From contig CAVVPZ010000006.1 of NCBI GenBank assembly GCA_963750255.1, positions 496,001 through 560,000 on the forward strand: a stretch of DNA of 64,000 bases, written 5' to 3'. Position numbers and translations under genes: made by a program. This DNA comes from DATLED01 sp963750255. Lineage in GTDB: Bacteria; Actinomycetota; Acidimicrobiia; Acidimicrobiales; CADCTF01. This document shows, piece by piece, positions 42,046 through 50,991 of the stretch. The stretch's first letter is position 1; every line of letters begins with the position of its first letter. The notes below the pieces were generated by a model. It searched no databases. It was not told where the DNA came from and saw nothing but the letters and a program-made list of their open reading frames with translations.

Positions 42046-43404
42046 TCAGAGGAGCGTGGCCGCCAGCTCGGCCACTTTCGACCGCTCTCCCTTGGTCAGA
42101 CGGACGTGGCCGAAGACGTCGTTGCCGGTGAACACGCTGACCAGAACGGAGAGGCCGCAGGTGGCCTCGGACAAGAAGGCGGCGTCGATCTGGCTGGTGT
42201 CACCGGTGAAGACGACCTTGGAACCGTCACCGAGGCGAGTGAGGATGGTCTTGATGACGTCGGGAGGCAGGTTCTGCGCTTCGTCGACGATGACGAAGCT
42301 GTTGTGCAGCGTGCGGCCCCGAAGGTGGGCGACCGACTCCATCACCAGCTGTCCGCTGGCCTTGATGGCATCGATGACTTGCCTCGCGTCCTCCGGTGAG
42401 CGCCGCTCGGTCAATGCCGAGATGGCGTCGATGATCGCCGCCATCCATGGATCGAGCTTCTCGTCGAGCGCTCCAGGCAGATAGCCGAGGTCGGCCTTGC
42501 CGACCGGAATGACGGGTCGGTAGACGCACAGACGGGCGTAACGCCGCTGCTCGACGACTTGTTCGAGTCCGGCGGCCACCGCGCACAGGGTCTTTCCGGT
42601 GCCGGCCCGACCGTCGAGCGCGACCACCGGGATGGTCGAGTCGAGGAGCAACGACATCGCGAAGCGCTGCTCCTTGTTGCGGGCTCGGAGCCCCCAGGCC
42701 TCGCTGTCGGCCGCCAGGGCCTCGAGTCGGTGGTCGCGCCGTCGGACGAGCACCGACTGGGATCCCGCGTGCAACACCGCGAACGTGTTGGTGGGGAGGG
42801 CGTCGGCGATCTCGGCCGCCGCTGGTTCGCTGCGTCCGCCATCGGCGTAGAGGGAATCGATCACGCCGCCGGGTACGTCGTGTTCCGACCAACCGGCGGG
42901 TCGGGGTGCGTTGGCTGCGGCCACCTCATGGTCCATGGCCCGCAATCCGAACGTCGCTGCCTTGAGACGGACGGCGGCGTCGGCCGACACGACGGTGACG
43001 CTCGGAGCCCGAGCCACGAGCCCGAGCGCGACGCCGATGATGCGGTTGTCGGGCTTGTCCTCGTCGAGGCCGTGGTCGCGAAGTCGGCCGACGTCGACCC
43101 CGTTGAGTGCGACCCGCAAGGTGCCCCCGGTCTCGAGACTCACGGGCGCAGTGAGGTTGCCTCCTGAGGCGAGGCGCAGCCGCTCGATCGTGCGCAGTAC
43201 CTCGCGGGCGGCCCGCCCGACCGGATCGAGGCGCTTCTTGAGGCCGTCGAGTTCCTCGAGCACGGCGAGCGGGAGCACCAGGTCGTGATCGCCGTACGAG
43301 CCGAACACGCCGTCGGGATCGGCGACCAGTGCGCTGGTGTCGAGCACCAGCTGCGGCTGAGTCAGCTCGAGCACCTCGTGGAGCACGTCGGTGATGTCGG
43401 TCAC
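42046..43404 (-). CDS. PhoH2 (PIN-PhoH) ATPase/ribonuclease
   Basis: The 452-residue protein has an N-terminal PIN domain (LVLDTSALVADPDGVFG with Asp22, LPLAVLEELDGLKKR, and a third acid in DKPDNRIIGVA) and a C-terminal PhoH P-loop domain. Walker A is DGRAGTGKTLCAVAAG and the Walker B region is SFVIVDEAQNLPP. VFTGDTSQIDAAFL is the PhoH signature. Mycobacterial PhoH2 unwinds and cuts RNA and is itself paired with a short antitoxin ORF; no such partner is obvious here, though a MazEF pair abuts convergently. Confidence 0.93.
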   Translation of the reverse strand: MTDITDVLHEVLELTQPQLVLDTSALVADPDGVFGSYGDHDLVLPLAVLEELDGLKKRLDPVGRAAREVLRTIERLRLASGGNLTAPVSLETGGTLRVALNGVDVGRLRDHGLDEDKPDNRIIGVALGLVARAPSVTVVSADAAVRLKAATFGLRAMDHEVAAANAPRPAGWSEHDVPGGVIDSLYADGGRSEPAAAEIADALPTNTFAVLHAGSQSVLVRRRDHRLEALAADSEAWGLRARNKEQRFAMSLLLDSTIPVVALDGRAGTGKTLCAVAAGLEQVVEQRRYARLCVYRPVIPVGKADLGYLPGALDEKLDPWMAAIIDAISALTERRSPEDARQVIDAIKASGQLVMESVAHLRGRTLHNSFVIVDEAQNLPPDVIKTILTRLGDGSKVVFTGDTSQIDAAFLSEATCGLSVLVSVFTGNDVFGHVRLTKGERSKVAELAATLL

Positions 43405-43558
43405 GCTGCCTCCTCGTCGGCACCACCGAAAGGGCGCCGGCGACTAACCCTGGACCTTCGTGCCTCCCCGCTGGTGGATGGTCGACCTCCCCGAGGCTGG
43501 TTGATCCCAGGCCGTCGATGACGATGGCGGGTCAGGTGCCCGCCGATAGGGTCCGTGC

Positions 43559-44338
43559 ATGGCTCGGGTCTTGGTCACGAACGACGACGGGGTTCACGCT
43601 CCGGGTATCCACGCATTGGTGATCGCCTTGGCCGAAGACGGTCACGATGTCGTCGTCGTCGCTCCGCTCGACGACATGAGCGGCTCGGCGGCCGCGCTCG
43701 GCCCCGGCCACTCGCGTGGCGTGCGCACCGAGAAGATGAAGATCTCCGGGCTGCCGGACGTGCCAGTGTTCGGCGTCGACGGCCCTCCGGGGATGTGCGT
43801 GCTCGCTGCTCACCTCGGGGGCTTCGGGCCGAGGCCCGATGTCGTGGCTTCAGGAATCAATCTCGGCGGCAACACGGGGCGCAGCGTGCTCTTCTCGGGG
43901 ACTGTGGGGGCTGCGTTGGCGGCGGCCAACTTCGGGCTCTCCGGCATGGCCGTCAGTCAGAGCAGCCCGGCGGGCGACGAGCCGTGGGCGCTCGAGTCCG
44001 GCGCCTCGTTCGGCGCGGCAGCGTTGGGATGGGTGCTCGCGCAGCCGCCGGGTACCGTCCTCAACGTCAACGTCCCCAACCTCGGACTCGACGAGATCAA
44101 GGGCGTGCGGAGTGGACGTCTCGCACCTTTCGGAGTGGTGCGGACGGTGCTCGAGGGCGAGGACGAGGGATACCTCCGACTCGTCCTGCGCCAGACCGAC
44201 GACGAACTCGAGGCCGACACCGACACTCGGATCGTCCACGAGGGGTGGGTGTCGGTCAATGCCCTGGTCGGCCCCCGGGTCGTCGATCATGCCGACGCCG
44301 CCGAGGCGCTGGCGAGCGCGGTCCTGAAGCAAGGGTGA
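43559..44338 (+). CDS. surE: 5'/3'-nucleotidase SurE
   Basis: This 259-residue phosphatase opens MARVLVTNDDGVHAPG, with the metal site N8-D9-D10. It has the APLDDMSGSAAAL loop (the usual Q/D-R-N-S-G form is altered), GVDGPPGMCV, and SGINLGGNTGRSVLFSGTVGAA. SurE removes phosphate from nucleotides and can cleave short polyphosphate. Location between PhoH and the two-component system fits phosphate scavenging. A small 6-bp hairpin lies 14 nt upstream of the ATG. Confidence 0.93.
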   Translation: MARVLVTNDDGVHAPGIHALVIALAEDGHDVVVVAPLDDMSGSAAALGPGHSRGVRTEKMKISGLPDVPVFGVDGPPGMCVLAAHLGGFGPRPDVVASGINLGGNTGRSVLFSGTVGAALAAANFGLSGMAVSQSSPAGDEPWALESGASFGAAALGWVLAQPPGTVLNVNVPNLGLDEIKGVRSGRLAPFGVVRTVLEGEDEGYLRLVLRQTDDELEADTDTRIVHEGWVSVNALVGPRVVDHADAAEALASAVLKQG

Positions 44339-44366
44339 ACGGGGGCGCTCGCGCGTCCTTCGCTGC

Positions 44367-44388
44367 GGTGAACCAGTGGTGAATCCTC
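44367..44388 (-). promoter_or_regulatory. Possible inverted PHO box before the sensor kinase gene
   Basis: GGTGAACCAGT and GGTGAATCCTC follow each other at 11-bp period; on the minus strand this reads as two TTCACC cores. A further GGTGAA lies 33 bp upstream (44334-44339), exactly three periods away. The site lies 46 nt before the kinase GTG. Confidence 0.5.
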
Positions 44389-44434
44389 GGCGACGGTCGC
44401 GTTGTCGCCCGGGGTTGCCTCGTACGATGGGGTC

Positions 44435-45706
44435 GTGACCCAGGTCGAACAGCTGCAGGCGCTCAGCGCCGCGCTGGGCCTGCTCGTCGTCATTCTGGTC
44501 TTCGGCTGGTGGCGCTGGCGCCGCCACCTCGTGCGCCGGGTGGCTTCCGTGATCTCCCGACTCGAGGCGGCCCAGACCGTCGACGTCGTCGGTCGTGGTC
44601 GGCTCGAAGCGTCCCTCGCCTCGCTCGAACGAGCCGCAGGCACCGGCACGATGCGGGTTTCCGAAGCGCAGGCCGACGTCGACCGCTTAGCCGATGCCTT
44701 CCGCCTCATCGGCCACGGCATCGTGGTGTCCGACGAGAACGGCGACGTGGTGTTCCGGAACGATCGTGCCAACGAACTCGTGGGCGATCGGCTCCACGAG
44801 GCGCTGGCGGCCGAAGCCGTCAGCCGATTGCTGGCTTCCGCGGTCGAGGGAACGCCGGGAAGCGAGCAACTCGAGCTTTTCGGTCCCCCGCATCGCACGC
44901 TCTTCGTTCGGTCGGCGCCGCTCGTGAACGACTCCCGGCTGGTCGGAGCGGCGGCCGTGATCGAGGACGTGTCGGAGCGGCGCCGACTCGAGGCCGTGCG
45001 TCGCGACTTCGTCGCCAACATCAGCCACGAGCTCAAGACGCCGGTGGGCGCCCTGGGGCTCCTGGCCGAGACCTTGGCCGGGGAGAAGGACCCTGTGGTC
45101 GCCGACCGGCTCGCCGAACGCATGCAGATCGAGGCGTTTCGGGTGGGCCGGATCATCGAGGACCTCCTCGATCTGAGCCGGATCGAGTCCGAGGAAGCGC
45201 CATTGCGCGACCCCGTCCCCGTCCACCTCGTGCTGGCCGAAGCCGCCGAGCGGGTGCGGGCTGTCGCCGAGCACCGCAACATCGTGATCGACGTCGACGA
45301 GCCACCTCGTCGCTTGGCCGTGATCGGCGATCGGCGACAACTCGTCTCCGCCGTGCACAGCCTGGTCGAGAACGCCGTGAATATTCCGACGACGGATCGT
45401 CGGTCAAGGTCGGCAGCGCGGGCGTCGGGATCGACTGTCGAGATCACCGTCGTCGACTCCGGCATCGGCATCCCGGCCCGCGACCTCGAGCGGATCTTCG
45501 AGCGGTTCTACCGGGTCGACCGCGCCCGGGCTCGCGACACCGGCGGCACCGGCCTCGGTTTGGCCATCGTCCGCCACGTCGCCGGCAACCACGGTGGCGA
45601 GGTCCGGGTCCAGTCGCACGAGGGGACGGCTCGACGTTCACGCTCCGCCTGCCCTGCGGGTCCCGGCCCGGTGGCCATCACCCGACCATCCGCAGAGGCA
45701 GGTTGA
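44435..45706 (+). CDS. SenX3/PhoR-like sensor histidine kinase (small frameshifts)
   Basis: A short N-terminus and a single TM helix (LSAALGLLVVILVFGWWRW) precede a PAS domain (FRLIGHGIVVSDENGDVVFRND), a HisKA box NISHELKTPVGALGL with H198, and a HATPase domain with DSGIGIPARDLERIFERFYRVD and GGTGLGLAIVRHVAGNHGG. This is the SenX3 layout that senses phosphate state through PhoU/Pst. The N-box reads correctly (ENAVEYSDDGSS) only in another frame over about 45380-45420. The last strand (STFTLRLP) needs a further shift near 45625. At least three indels therefore lie in the last 330 bases. GTG 44435 is chosen. Confidence 0.88.
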   Translation: MTQVEQLQALSAALGLLVVILVFGWWRWRRHLVRRVASVISRLEAAQTVDVVGRGRLEASLASLERAAGTGTMRVSEAQADVDRLADAFRLIGHGIVVSDENGDVVFRNDRANELVGDRLHEALAAEAVSRLLASAVEGTPGSEQLELFGPPHRTLFVRSAPLVNDSRLVGAAAVIEDVSERRRLEAVRRDFVANISHELKTPVGALGLLAETLAGEKDPVVADRLAERMQIEAFRVGRIIEDLLDLSRIESEEAPLRDPVPVHLVLAEAAERVRAVAEHRNIVIDVDEPPRRLAVIGDRRQLVSAVHSLVENAVNIPTTDRRSRSAARASGSTVEITVVDSGIGIPARDLERIFERFYRVDRARARDTGGTGLGLAIVRHVAGNHGGEVRVQSHEGTARRSRSACPAGPGPVAITRPSAEAG

Positions 45707-45708
45707 CG

Positions 45709-46419
45709 ATGTCCGGCGCGCCCGCCACCGTTCTCGTCGTCGAGGACGAGGAGTCGCTTCGTCGAGGCGCTCGTCGTCGGCCTCAAACGCGAGGGCTTCC
45801 TCGTGAAGGTGGCCCGCGACGGCATCGAGGCTCTCGACCTCTTCGACGCCGTGCGGCCCGACCTCGTGCTGCTCGACGTGATGCTGCCCGAAGATGTCGG
45901 GCATCGACGTGTGCCGCGAGATCCGGCTCGAGGTCGCGGGTGCCGATCATCATGGTCACGGCCAAGGGGGCGGAGATCGACACGGTCGTCGGCCTCGAGG
46001 TCGGCGCCGACGACTACGTCACCAAGCCGTACCGCCTCCGCGAAGCTGGTCGCCCGCATGCGCGCCGTGCTGCGGCGGGCCGCGGTCAACGACCGACGAC
46101 GACGGGGCCAGCGGCGCCATGGAGGTCGGCGACGTCCGGCTCGACCCCGAGCGCCACGAGGTCGTCGTCCGGGGAGAGCCGATCGGCTGCCCGCTCAAGG
46201 AGTTCGAGCTGCTCGAGCTCCTCCTGGCCAACGCCGGACGGGTCCTCACCCGCGAGACGCTGATCGACCGGGTGTGGGGGCCGCACTACGTCGGCGACAC
46301 CAAGACCCTCGACGTCCACATCAAGCGACTGCGGGCCAAGATCGAGGACGACCCCGGCACCCCGCCGGATCGTCACGATCCGCGGCCTCGGCTACAAGTT
46401 CGAGTCGGCCCGCCCATAG
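45709..46419 (+). pseudogene. RegX3/PhoP-like OmpR-family response regulator, about six frameshifts
   Basis: The gene begins MSGAPATVLVVEDEES (acidic pair) 2 nt after the kinase and ends with TAG 46417-46419. All landmarks are present but in alternating frames: FDAVRPDLVLLDVMLPE (phosphoacceptor Asp), MSGIDVCREIRLE, VPIIMVTAKGAEIDTVVGLE, GADDYVTKPYRLRE, LVARMRAVLRRA, then the winged helix LKEFELLELLLANAGRVLTRE...VHIKRLRAKIEDDPG and IRGLGYKFES. Each break is fixed by removing one base (e.g. GA-A-G, CGC-C-GG), so these look like sequencing insertions in a functional regulator. It is probably the PHO box binding protein. Confidence 0.85.
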
Positions 46420-46426
46420 GCGGGCC
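46407..46426. terminator. Hairpin between response regulator and convergent gene
   Basis: An 8-bp GC-only stem (GGCCCGCC / GGCGGGCC) with loop CATA overlaps the regulator's TAG and ends 5 nt before the end of the convergent gene. Confidence 0.55.
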
Positions 46427-46431
46427 AGAAC

Positions 46432-47001
46432 TCAGGCCTTGACTTTCTTCGCTTTGCGCCCCTTGGGGGCCTTGGCTGCCTTGGCTTTGGACTTCTTGCC
46501 GCCACGGCCGAGGGGGAATATGTCATCGTCGCCGGGCGACCACGCCGCCACCGGCGCCGCGGGCGCAGCGGGATACGCGGCAGGCTGTGGGGCCGGCGCT
46601 GCGGGCTGGGGTGCGGCGACAGGGGCGGTCCACGTCTCGGTGCGAGCTTCGCCGAGATCGGCCAGCGTGTGCGCCAGCGTCGGCATCGGCGCGGGTTCAG
46701 GGAGCCGAGCCTGGGCCGGGGCGGGAGCGGGAGCCGGCGCAGGTTGCGACGGGGCGACGCCGATGCGGTCGGCGCTGAGGGCAGCGGCGAGGGCGGCGCT
46801 CAGGTCGTCTCCGGCCGGATCGGGCTGGCGGGCCGCAGGCGGCTCACCGGGAACCCAGCCTTCGAACGCCTTGTCCAACTGGCTCTCGGACGACCACTCC
46901 GGCGCCCGCTGGGCGGCCGCAGGTTCGCGGCGCACGGGGGCAGCATCGGGGCTGTGTTGGTCGCCGTAGACATCACCGAGGAGGTTGGAGAGATCGGACA
47001 T
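46432..47001 (-). CDS. Hypothetical Ala/Pro-rich protein with lysine-rich tail
   Basis: The 189-residue product has a short acidic N-terminus (MSDLSNLLGDVYGDQHS), a WVPGEPP-containing segment, long Ala/Pro-rich low-complexity linkers, and a very basic C-terminus (GGKKSKAKAAKAPKGRKAKK). The tail is like those of nucleoid-associated or RNA-binding proteins. No globular family is recognised. It diverges from the MFS gene by 55 nt. Confidence 0.6.
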   Translation of the reverse strand: MSDLSNLLGDVYGDQHSPDAAPVRREPAAAQRAPEWSSESQLDKAFEGWVPGEPPAARQPDPAGDDLSAALAAALSADRIGVAPSQPAPAPAPAPAQARLPEPAPMPTLAHTLADLGEARTETWTAPVAAPQPAAPAPQPAAYPAAPAAPVAAWSPGDDDIFPLGRGGKKSKAKAAKAPKGRKAKKVKA

Positions 47002-47056
47002 GCCTCTGTTGTCGTCACGGAGCGTGGTCGGCTTGAGGCGATCCTACGATGCCAGG

Positions 47057-48307
47057 GTGGGTGAGGACGTGCGGCAGGAGGAAGGGTCCGGTTGGCGGCC
47101 TTTGTCCGCCCCAGAACCTGATCGTTCGTCAGCTTTTGCCAGCTTGGTCCGCACGCATGCCCTGGCCATGGCGGGCGACACGCTGGTGACGCTGGCACTC
47201 GCCGGTTCCCTGTTTTTCAGCATCTCGCCGACCGCGGCCCGTGGTCGGGTCACGCTCTCGTTGGTGTTGACAATGGCGCCGTTCGCCATCGTCGCCCCGT
47301 TTCTCGGCCCGGTCATCGACCGTTCTCGGCAAGGTCGGAGGGCCATGGTGATGGCCAGTTGCGGTCTCCGGGCGCTGGCCTGTCTTGCCATGGCGCGGGT
47401 CATCGACGGGTTGGTGCTGTTCCCTGTAGCGTTCGCGATCCTCGTGCTCTCCAAGGGCTACTCGGTGGCCAAGAGCGCGCTGGTGCCGGCGGCGGTGAGC
47501 GGCGACGACGAGCTGGTCGAGGCCAACGCCAAGCTGGCCATCACGGGCATCGTGGCCGGGTTTCTCGTCGCCGGGCCCGGGGTGCTGCTCCTGCGCGTGT
47601 TCTCGGCCAAGGCCACGCTGATGGCCGCAGCCGTTCTCTTCACCGCGGCCGCGGCCACGGGAATCCGACTGCCGACGGCGGCGGTCCAGCGCCCGACCGA
47701 AGGCGCTCCTCCCGCCACCGGCGCAGCCCCCCGATCGCCGGTCCGGTCGATGAATTCCGAGGTCGGTCTGGTGGCCGCCGCCGTGGCGATGGCGTTGCTT
47801 CGGGCCGAGGTCGGGTTCCTGACGTTCCTCGTCGCCTTCGGCTTCCGTCGCTCGGGTGCGCCCTCGTGGTGGTTCGGGTTGGTGCTTGGCGCGTCGATGG
47901 CGGCCACCCTCCTCGGCAACGCCATCGCTCCCCGCCTGCGGGCCGTAGCGCGCGAAGAGCGGATCCTCACCGCCGCGCTCGTGTTGGTCGCGCTCTCGGG
48001 CGTCGGGTTGGCCCGCCTCGAGGGACGTCTCTGGGCAGTTGGGGTCGCCGCCGCCATCGGCCTCGCCACCGGCGCAGGAAAGCTGGCCTTCGACTCTCTG
48101 GTCCAGCGTGACGCCCCCGCGCTCGAGCGCGGCCGTTCCTTCGCCCGCTACGAGGCGGGCTTCCAGCTGGTCTGGGTCGTCGGCGCGCTCCTGCCCGTCG
48201 TCGTGACAACTCCCCTCCGACAGGGCTTCGACGTGCTCGGTCTTGGCGCCGCGCTGGCCGCCGTCGCTTACTTGTTCACCGAGCGAAGGCTGCAGGCATC
48301 GCCGTGA
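47057..48307 (+). CDS. MFS transporter
   Basis: The 416-residue protein has about 11-12 TM helices, including VTLALAGSLFFSI, LSLVLTMAPFAIVAPFLGPVIDR (with the loop 2-3 D-R-x-x-x-G-R-R pattern as DRSRQGRRAM), and LVAAAVAMALLRAEVGFLTFLVAFGF. The pattern is that of drug/metabolite exporters, but the substrate is unknown. The GTG start 47057 is chosen because the preceding in-frame codons overlap the divergent gene's start. Its stop overlaps the phosphoesterase start by 4 nt. Confidence 0.8.
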   Translation: MGEDVRQEEGSGWRPLSAPEPDRSSAFASLVRTHALAMAGDTLVTLALAGSLFFSISPTAARGRVTLSLVLTMAPFAIVAPFLGPVIDRSRQGRRAMVMASCGLRALACLAMARVIDGLVLFPVAFAILVLSKGYSVAKSALVPAAVSGDDELVEANAKLAITGIVAGFLVAGPGVLLLRVFSAKATLMAAAVLFTAAAATGIRLPTAAVQRPTEGAPPATGAAPRSPVRSMNSEVGLVAAAVAMALLRAEVGFLTFLVAFGFRRSGAPSWWFGLVLGASMAATLLGNAIAPRLRAVAREERILTAALVLVALSGVGLARLEGRLWAVGVAAAIGLATGAGKLAFDSLVQRDAPALERGRSFARYEAGFQLVWVVGALLPVVVTTPLRQGFDVLGLGAALAAVAYLFTERRLQASP

Positions 48308-48798
48308 AGATCGTCGTGCTGTCCGACACCCACCTACGTCCGGGCCGCGAGCGCCGGCTACCCGACGCCGTCTACACCGCCCTCGATACGGCCGACGCCG
48401 TGCTCCACGCCGGCGACGTGCTCACCCGCGACCTGCTCGACGAACTCGGCGGGTTCGCTCCGACCCACACCGTGCTCGGCAACAACGACGACGCCGTGCT
48501 CGCCGGTCTCCTGCCCGAGACGCTGGTGGTCGACCTCGGTGGGCTGCTCGTCGGGATGATCCACGACAGCGGACCCACCGCCGGGCGCCCGGGTCGAATG
48601 CGCCGACGGTTTCCGGCTTGCCCATTGGTCGTCTACGGCCACTCCCATGCGCCCTTCGACGGGATAGGAGAAGGCGGCCAGCGGCTGTTCAACCCGGGGT
48701 CGCCGACCGAACGCCGGGCGCAGCCACAGCACACCTTCGGCATCCTCGAGATCTCCGACGGGGCCCTCGTCGGTCACCGCATCGTGGCGGTCGACTGA
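48304..48798 (+). CDS. YfcE/MJ0936-type metallophosphoesterase
   Basis: The 164-residue protein has the complete calcineurin-like motif series: D8xH10 in LSDTHL, HAGDV, GNND, and VYGHSHAPF. These bind two metals. Small members hydrolyse cyclic nucleotides or phosphodiesters; the substrate here is unknown. The GTG start overlaps the MFS stop, implying coupled expression. It converges with the DUF2342 gene. Confidence 0.9.
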   Translation: MKIVVLSDTHLRPGRERRLPDAVYTALDTADAVLHAGDVLTRDLLDELGGFAPTHTVLGNNDDAVLAGLLPETLVVDLGGLLVGMIHDSGPTAGRPGRMRRRFPACPLVVYGHSHAPFDGIGEGGQRLFNPGSPTERRAQPQHTFGILEISDGALVGHRIVAVD

Positions 48799-48805
48799 CC
48801 TGCGC

Positions 48806-49999
48806 TCAGTCCTCGGGAAGGTTGATGCGCTCCCACCAGAGCCCGGGAGCATCGACCTCGTTGGGGGTCGGCAACTCGCGCTCGCCGGCCCACAGCCGCT
48901 GCACCCCGTCGGTGCCCTGGCGTTGGGCGATGCCACGAACGAACGCCTCGCCCCGGTCGTACTGGCGTTGGCTCAACTCGAGACCGAAGAGTCGCTCGAC
49001 GAACCGATCGCCCTTGTTGGCCTCGACGCGGCGGCGTCGCAACGCCTCGGCCAGTTGGCCGTACGACCCGATCAATTGGCCGCCGACCTCGTCCATGACG
49101 TAGTCGACGTACCCTTCGATCGTCGAGGTGAGAGCTTCGAGCACGGGCTTGATTCGCCGCTGCTCGTCGGACTCCATGCTCCCGAGAAACGCGTCGGGGT
49201 CGCCGAACACCTCCTCCCACGAGTTCTGATCGGTCGGGTCGATACCGGTCATCCGCTCTGTCAGGGCGTCGGGGTCGGGGCGGAAGCCGCCGGCGTAGTC
49301 GAGGATCAGTGACTCCAGCCGATGGCGAACGTGGGGAAGACCGAGCACGGCGTGGTGGGCGGCGCTGTCGAGGCACACCCAGAGGCGAAGGTCGTCACCA
49401 GGCAAGGACCAGTCGCGGCCGAACTCGTCGAGGTTGGCCGCCACCACGAGCAACTCGTCGGTGAGTGGACGGGGGACAGGGAGGTCGTACTGGCCGAGCG
49501 ACCGGCGGGCGAGGTGTCCGACCATCAACCCGAGCTGCATGCCGAGGATCATCGGCGCCATCGCCCCCATGAGGCTGCCGATCATCTCCTCGCTCATGGC
49601 GTCGCTGAGCCCCTCGCCGTCGAGGTCGGGACTCTGCAACGTGCCGCCGAGCACGGTGGCCAACCGCTCGAAATACGGCTTGTAGGCATCCAATGTGGCC
49701 GACGCCCACTCGGTGCGGGAGGCGGGACGGATCTGGAGCGGCCTCCCCGTGACCGAGGTGGCCAAACCGGTGAAGCCGGCGATCTGCAACTCGGCCACCC
49801 GTGCCAGTTCTTCGAGTTTGATCCGTCCGATCGGGTCGACGTTGCCCTCCGGTTGGCCCTCAGCGGCCATGTACCCGCCGATCTGGCGAGCCACGTCCCA
49901 GTTGACCGGGCCCTGGCCCGTGAACATCTTGGCCAAGTCGCGGAAGATGGGCAGGCCCTCGAAGGGGTTGTCGCCGCCGAATGGACCGGGCGTGCTCAC
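48806..49999 (-). CDS. DUF2342 zincin-like protein
   Basis: The 397-residue protein has the family start PFEGLPIFRDLAKMFTGQGPVNWDVARQ and the core LRLWVCLDSAAHHAVLGLPHVRH, where the two His lie in a zincin-like helix. STIEGYVDYVMDEVG occupies the place of the third ligand block. Relatives that carry EGH there would have a third zinc ligand; here it is EGY, so peptidase activity is doubtful. The family is an actinobacterial conserved protein of unknown role. GTG 49999 is the start. Confidence 0.85.
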   Translation of the reverse strand: MSTPGPFGGDNPFEGLPIFRDLAKMFTGQGPVNWDVARQIGGYMAAEGQPEGNVDPIGRIKLEELARVAELQIAGFTGLATSVTGRPLQIRPASRTEWASATLDAYKPYFERLATVLGGTLQSPDLDGEGLSDAMSEEMIGSLMGAMAPMILGMQLGLMVGHLARRSLGQYDLPVPRPLTDELLVVAANLDEFGRDWSLPGDDLRLWVCLDSAAHHAVLGLPHVRHRLESLILDYAGGFRPDPDALTERMTGIDPTDQNSWEEVFGDPDAFLGSMESDEQRRIKPVLEALTSTIEGYVDYVMDEVGGQLIGSYGQLAEALRRRRVEANKGDRFVERLFGLELSQRQYDRGEAFVRGIAQRQGTDGVQRLWAGERELPTPNEVDAPGLWWERINLPED

Positions 50000-50016
50000 A
50001 CAGGCATGGTAGGTCC

Positions 50017-50973
50017 ATGGCCAGTGTGGTGATCAGCGGCGCCGACGGGCGAACCGCGCAGCGTCTCGTCGAGCGGTTGCGAAAGGTCCCGGCCATCTCC
50101 GGCGTCTCGCCGGTCGCGGCCGAGTCCGGTGTCGACGCGCTCGTCGACGCCCTCGAAGGGGCTGACGCGTTGCTCCACCTCGGGTATGCCACCCAGGTCC
50201 GGGCCGCGCTCGAGGCGGCCGACCGAGCCGGTGTCCCTACCGTGGTCTACCGATCGAGCGCCACGGTCTACGGCGCCTGGCCCGACAACCCGGTGCCGAT
50301 GACCGAGGACGTCCCCGTGCGCCCCAACCCGCCGATGTCCTTCGCCGTCGAACACGCCGAGGCTGAGCGCCTCGTCGCCGAGTGGTCAGACGCCCACCCG
50401 TCGGCCCGAGTCGTCGTGCTCCGTCCAGCTCCCGTCGTCGCCCCCGGTCGGGAGAGCTGGGAGTCGAACGTTCTCGGCCGCCCGTCGAGCCTCCGACGCA
50501 GCGAGTCGCTCCCACCGACCCAGTTCCTCCACGTCGACGACGCCGTGAGCGCGTTCGTCCACGCCGTCATCGAGCCGATCAGGGGCACGTTCAACGTGGC
50601 TCCGACCGGCTTCGTGTCGGGTGAGACGGCACGATCGCTGGCCACCAACGGCCGCTTGGCCCTGCCGCTGCCCGACCGGATCGCCTCGTGGGCCGAGAGC
50701 GCAGCGTGGCGACTCGGCTGGGGCGGCGCACCTGCCTCGGCCGTGCCCTACCTCGTCGATCCGTGGGTGGTGGCCAACGACCGTCTGGTGGCGACCGGCT
50801 GGAGCCCGTCATTCACCAATGAAGAAGCGTTGGTGGCGTCCCGCAAAGGATCGTGGTGGCGCGAGCTCAGTCCCAAGCGCCGTCAGGAGCTGACCCTCTC
50901 GGTGGCTGGCTCGGGCGCGCTCGGTGTGGGCGCCGCCATCGCCGTCGCCATCCGGTCGATTCGCCGCCGCTGA
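50017..50973 (+). CDS. NAD(P)-dependent epimerase/dehydratase-like protein
   Basis: The 318-residue protein is an extended-SDR relative: VVISGADGRTAQRLVERL is the nucleotide-binding turn (GxxGxxx in altered form), VVYRSSATVYGAWPDNPVP aligns with the SSxxVYG active-site strand, and FLHVDDAVSAFVHAV is the standard C-terminal substrate block. The catalytic YxxxK is not evident (SFAVEHAEAERL holds the position), so it may be a non-catalytic or atypical member. A C-terminal hydrophobic stretch (SVAGSGALGVGAAIAVAI) suggests membrane attachment. Confidence 0.78.
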   Translation: MASVVISGADGRTAQRLVERLRKVPAISGVSPVAAESGVDALVDALEGADALLHLGYATQVRAALEAADRAGVPTVVYRSSATVYGAWPDNPVPMTEDVPVRPNPPMSFAVEHAEAERLVAEWSDAHPSARVVVLRPAPVVAPGRESWESNVLGRPSSLRRSESLPPTQFLHVDDAVSAFVHAVIEPIRGTFNVAPTGFVSGETARSLATNGRLALPLPDRIASWAESAAWRLGWGGAPASAVPYLVDPWVVANDRLVATGWSPSFTNEEALVASRKGSWWRELSPKRRQELTLSVAGSGALGVGAAIAVAIRSIRRR

Positions 50974-50991
50974 CTCGACGAGGAACAGCCG

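Noticed and set aside
43526..43544. GGCGGG/CCCGCC hairpin before surE as a riboswitch or terminator
   Set aside because: A six-base stem with a 7-nt loop is expected by chance in such GC-rich DNA.
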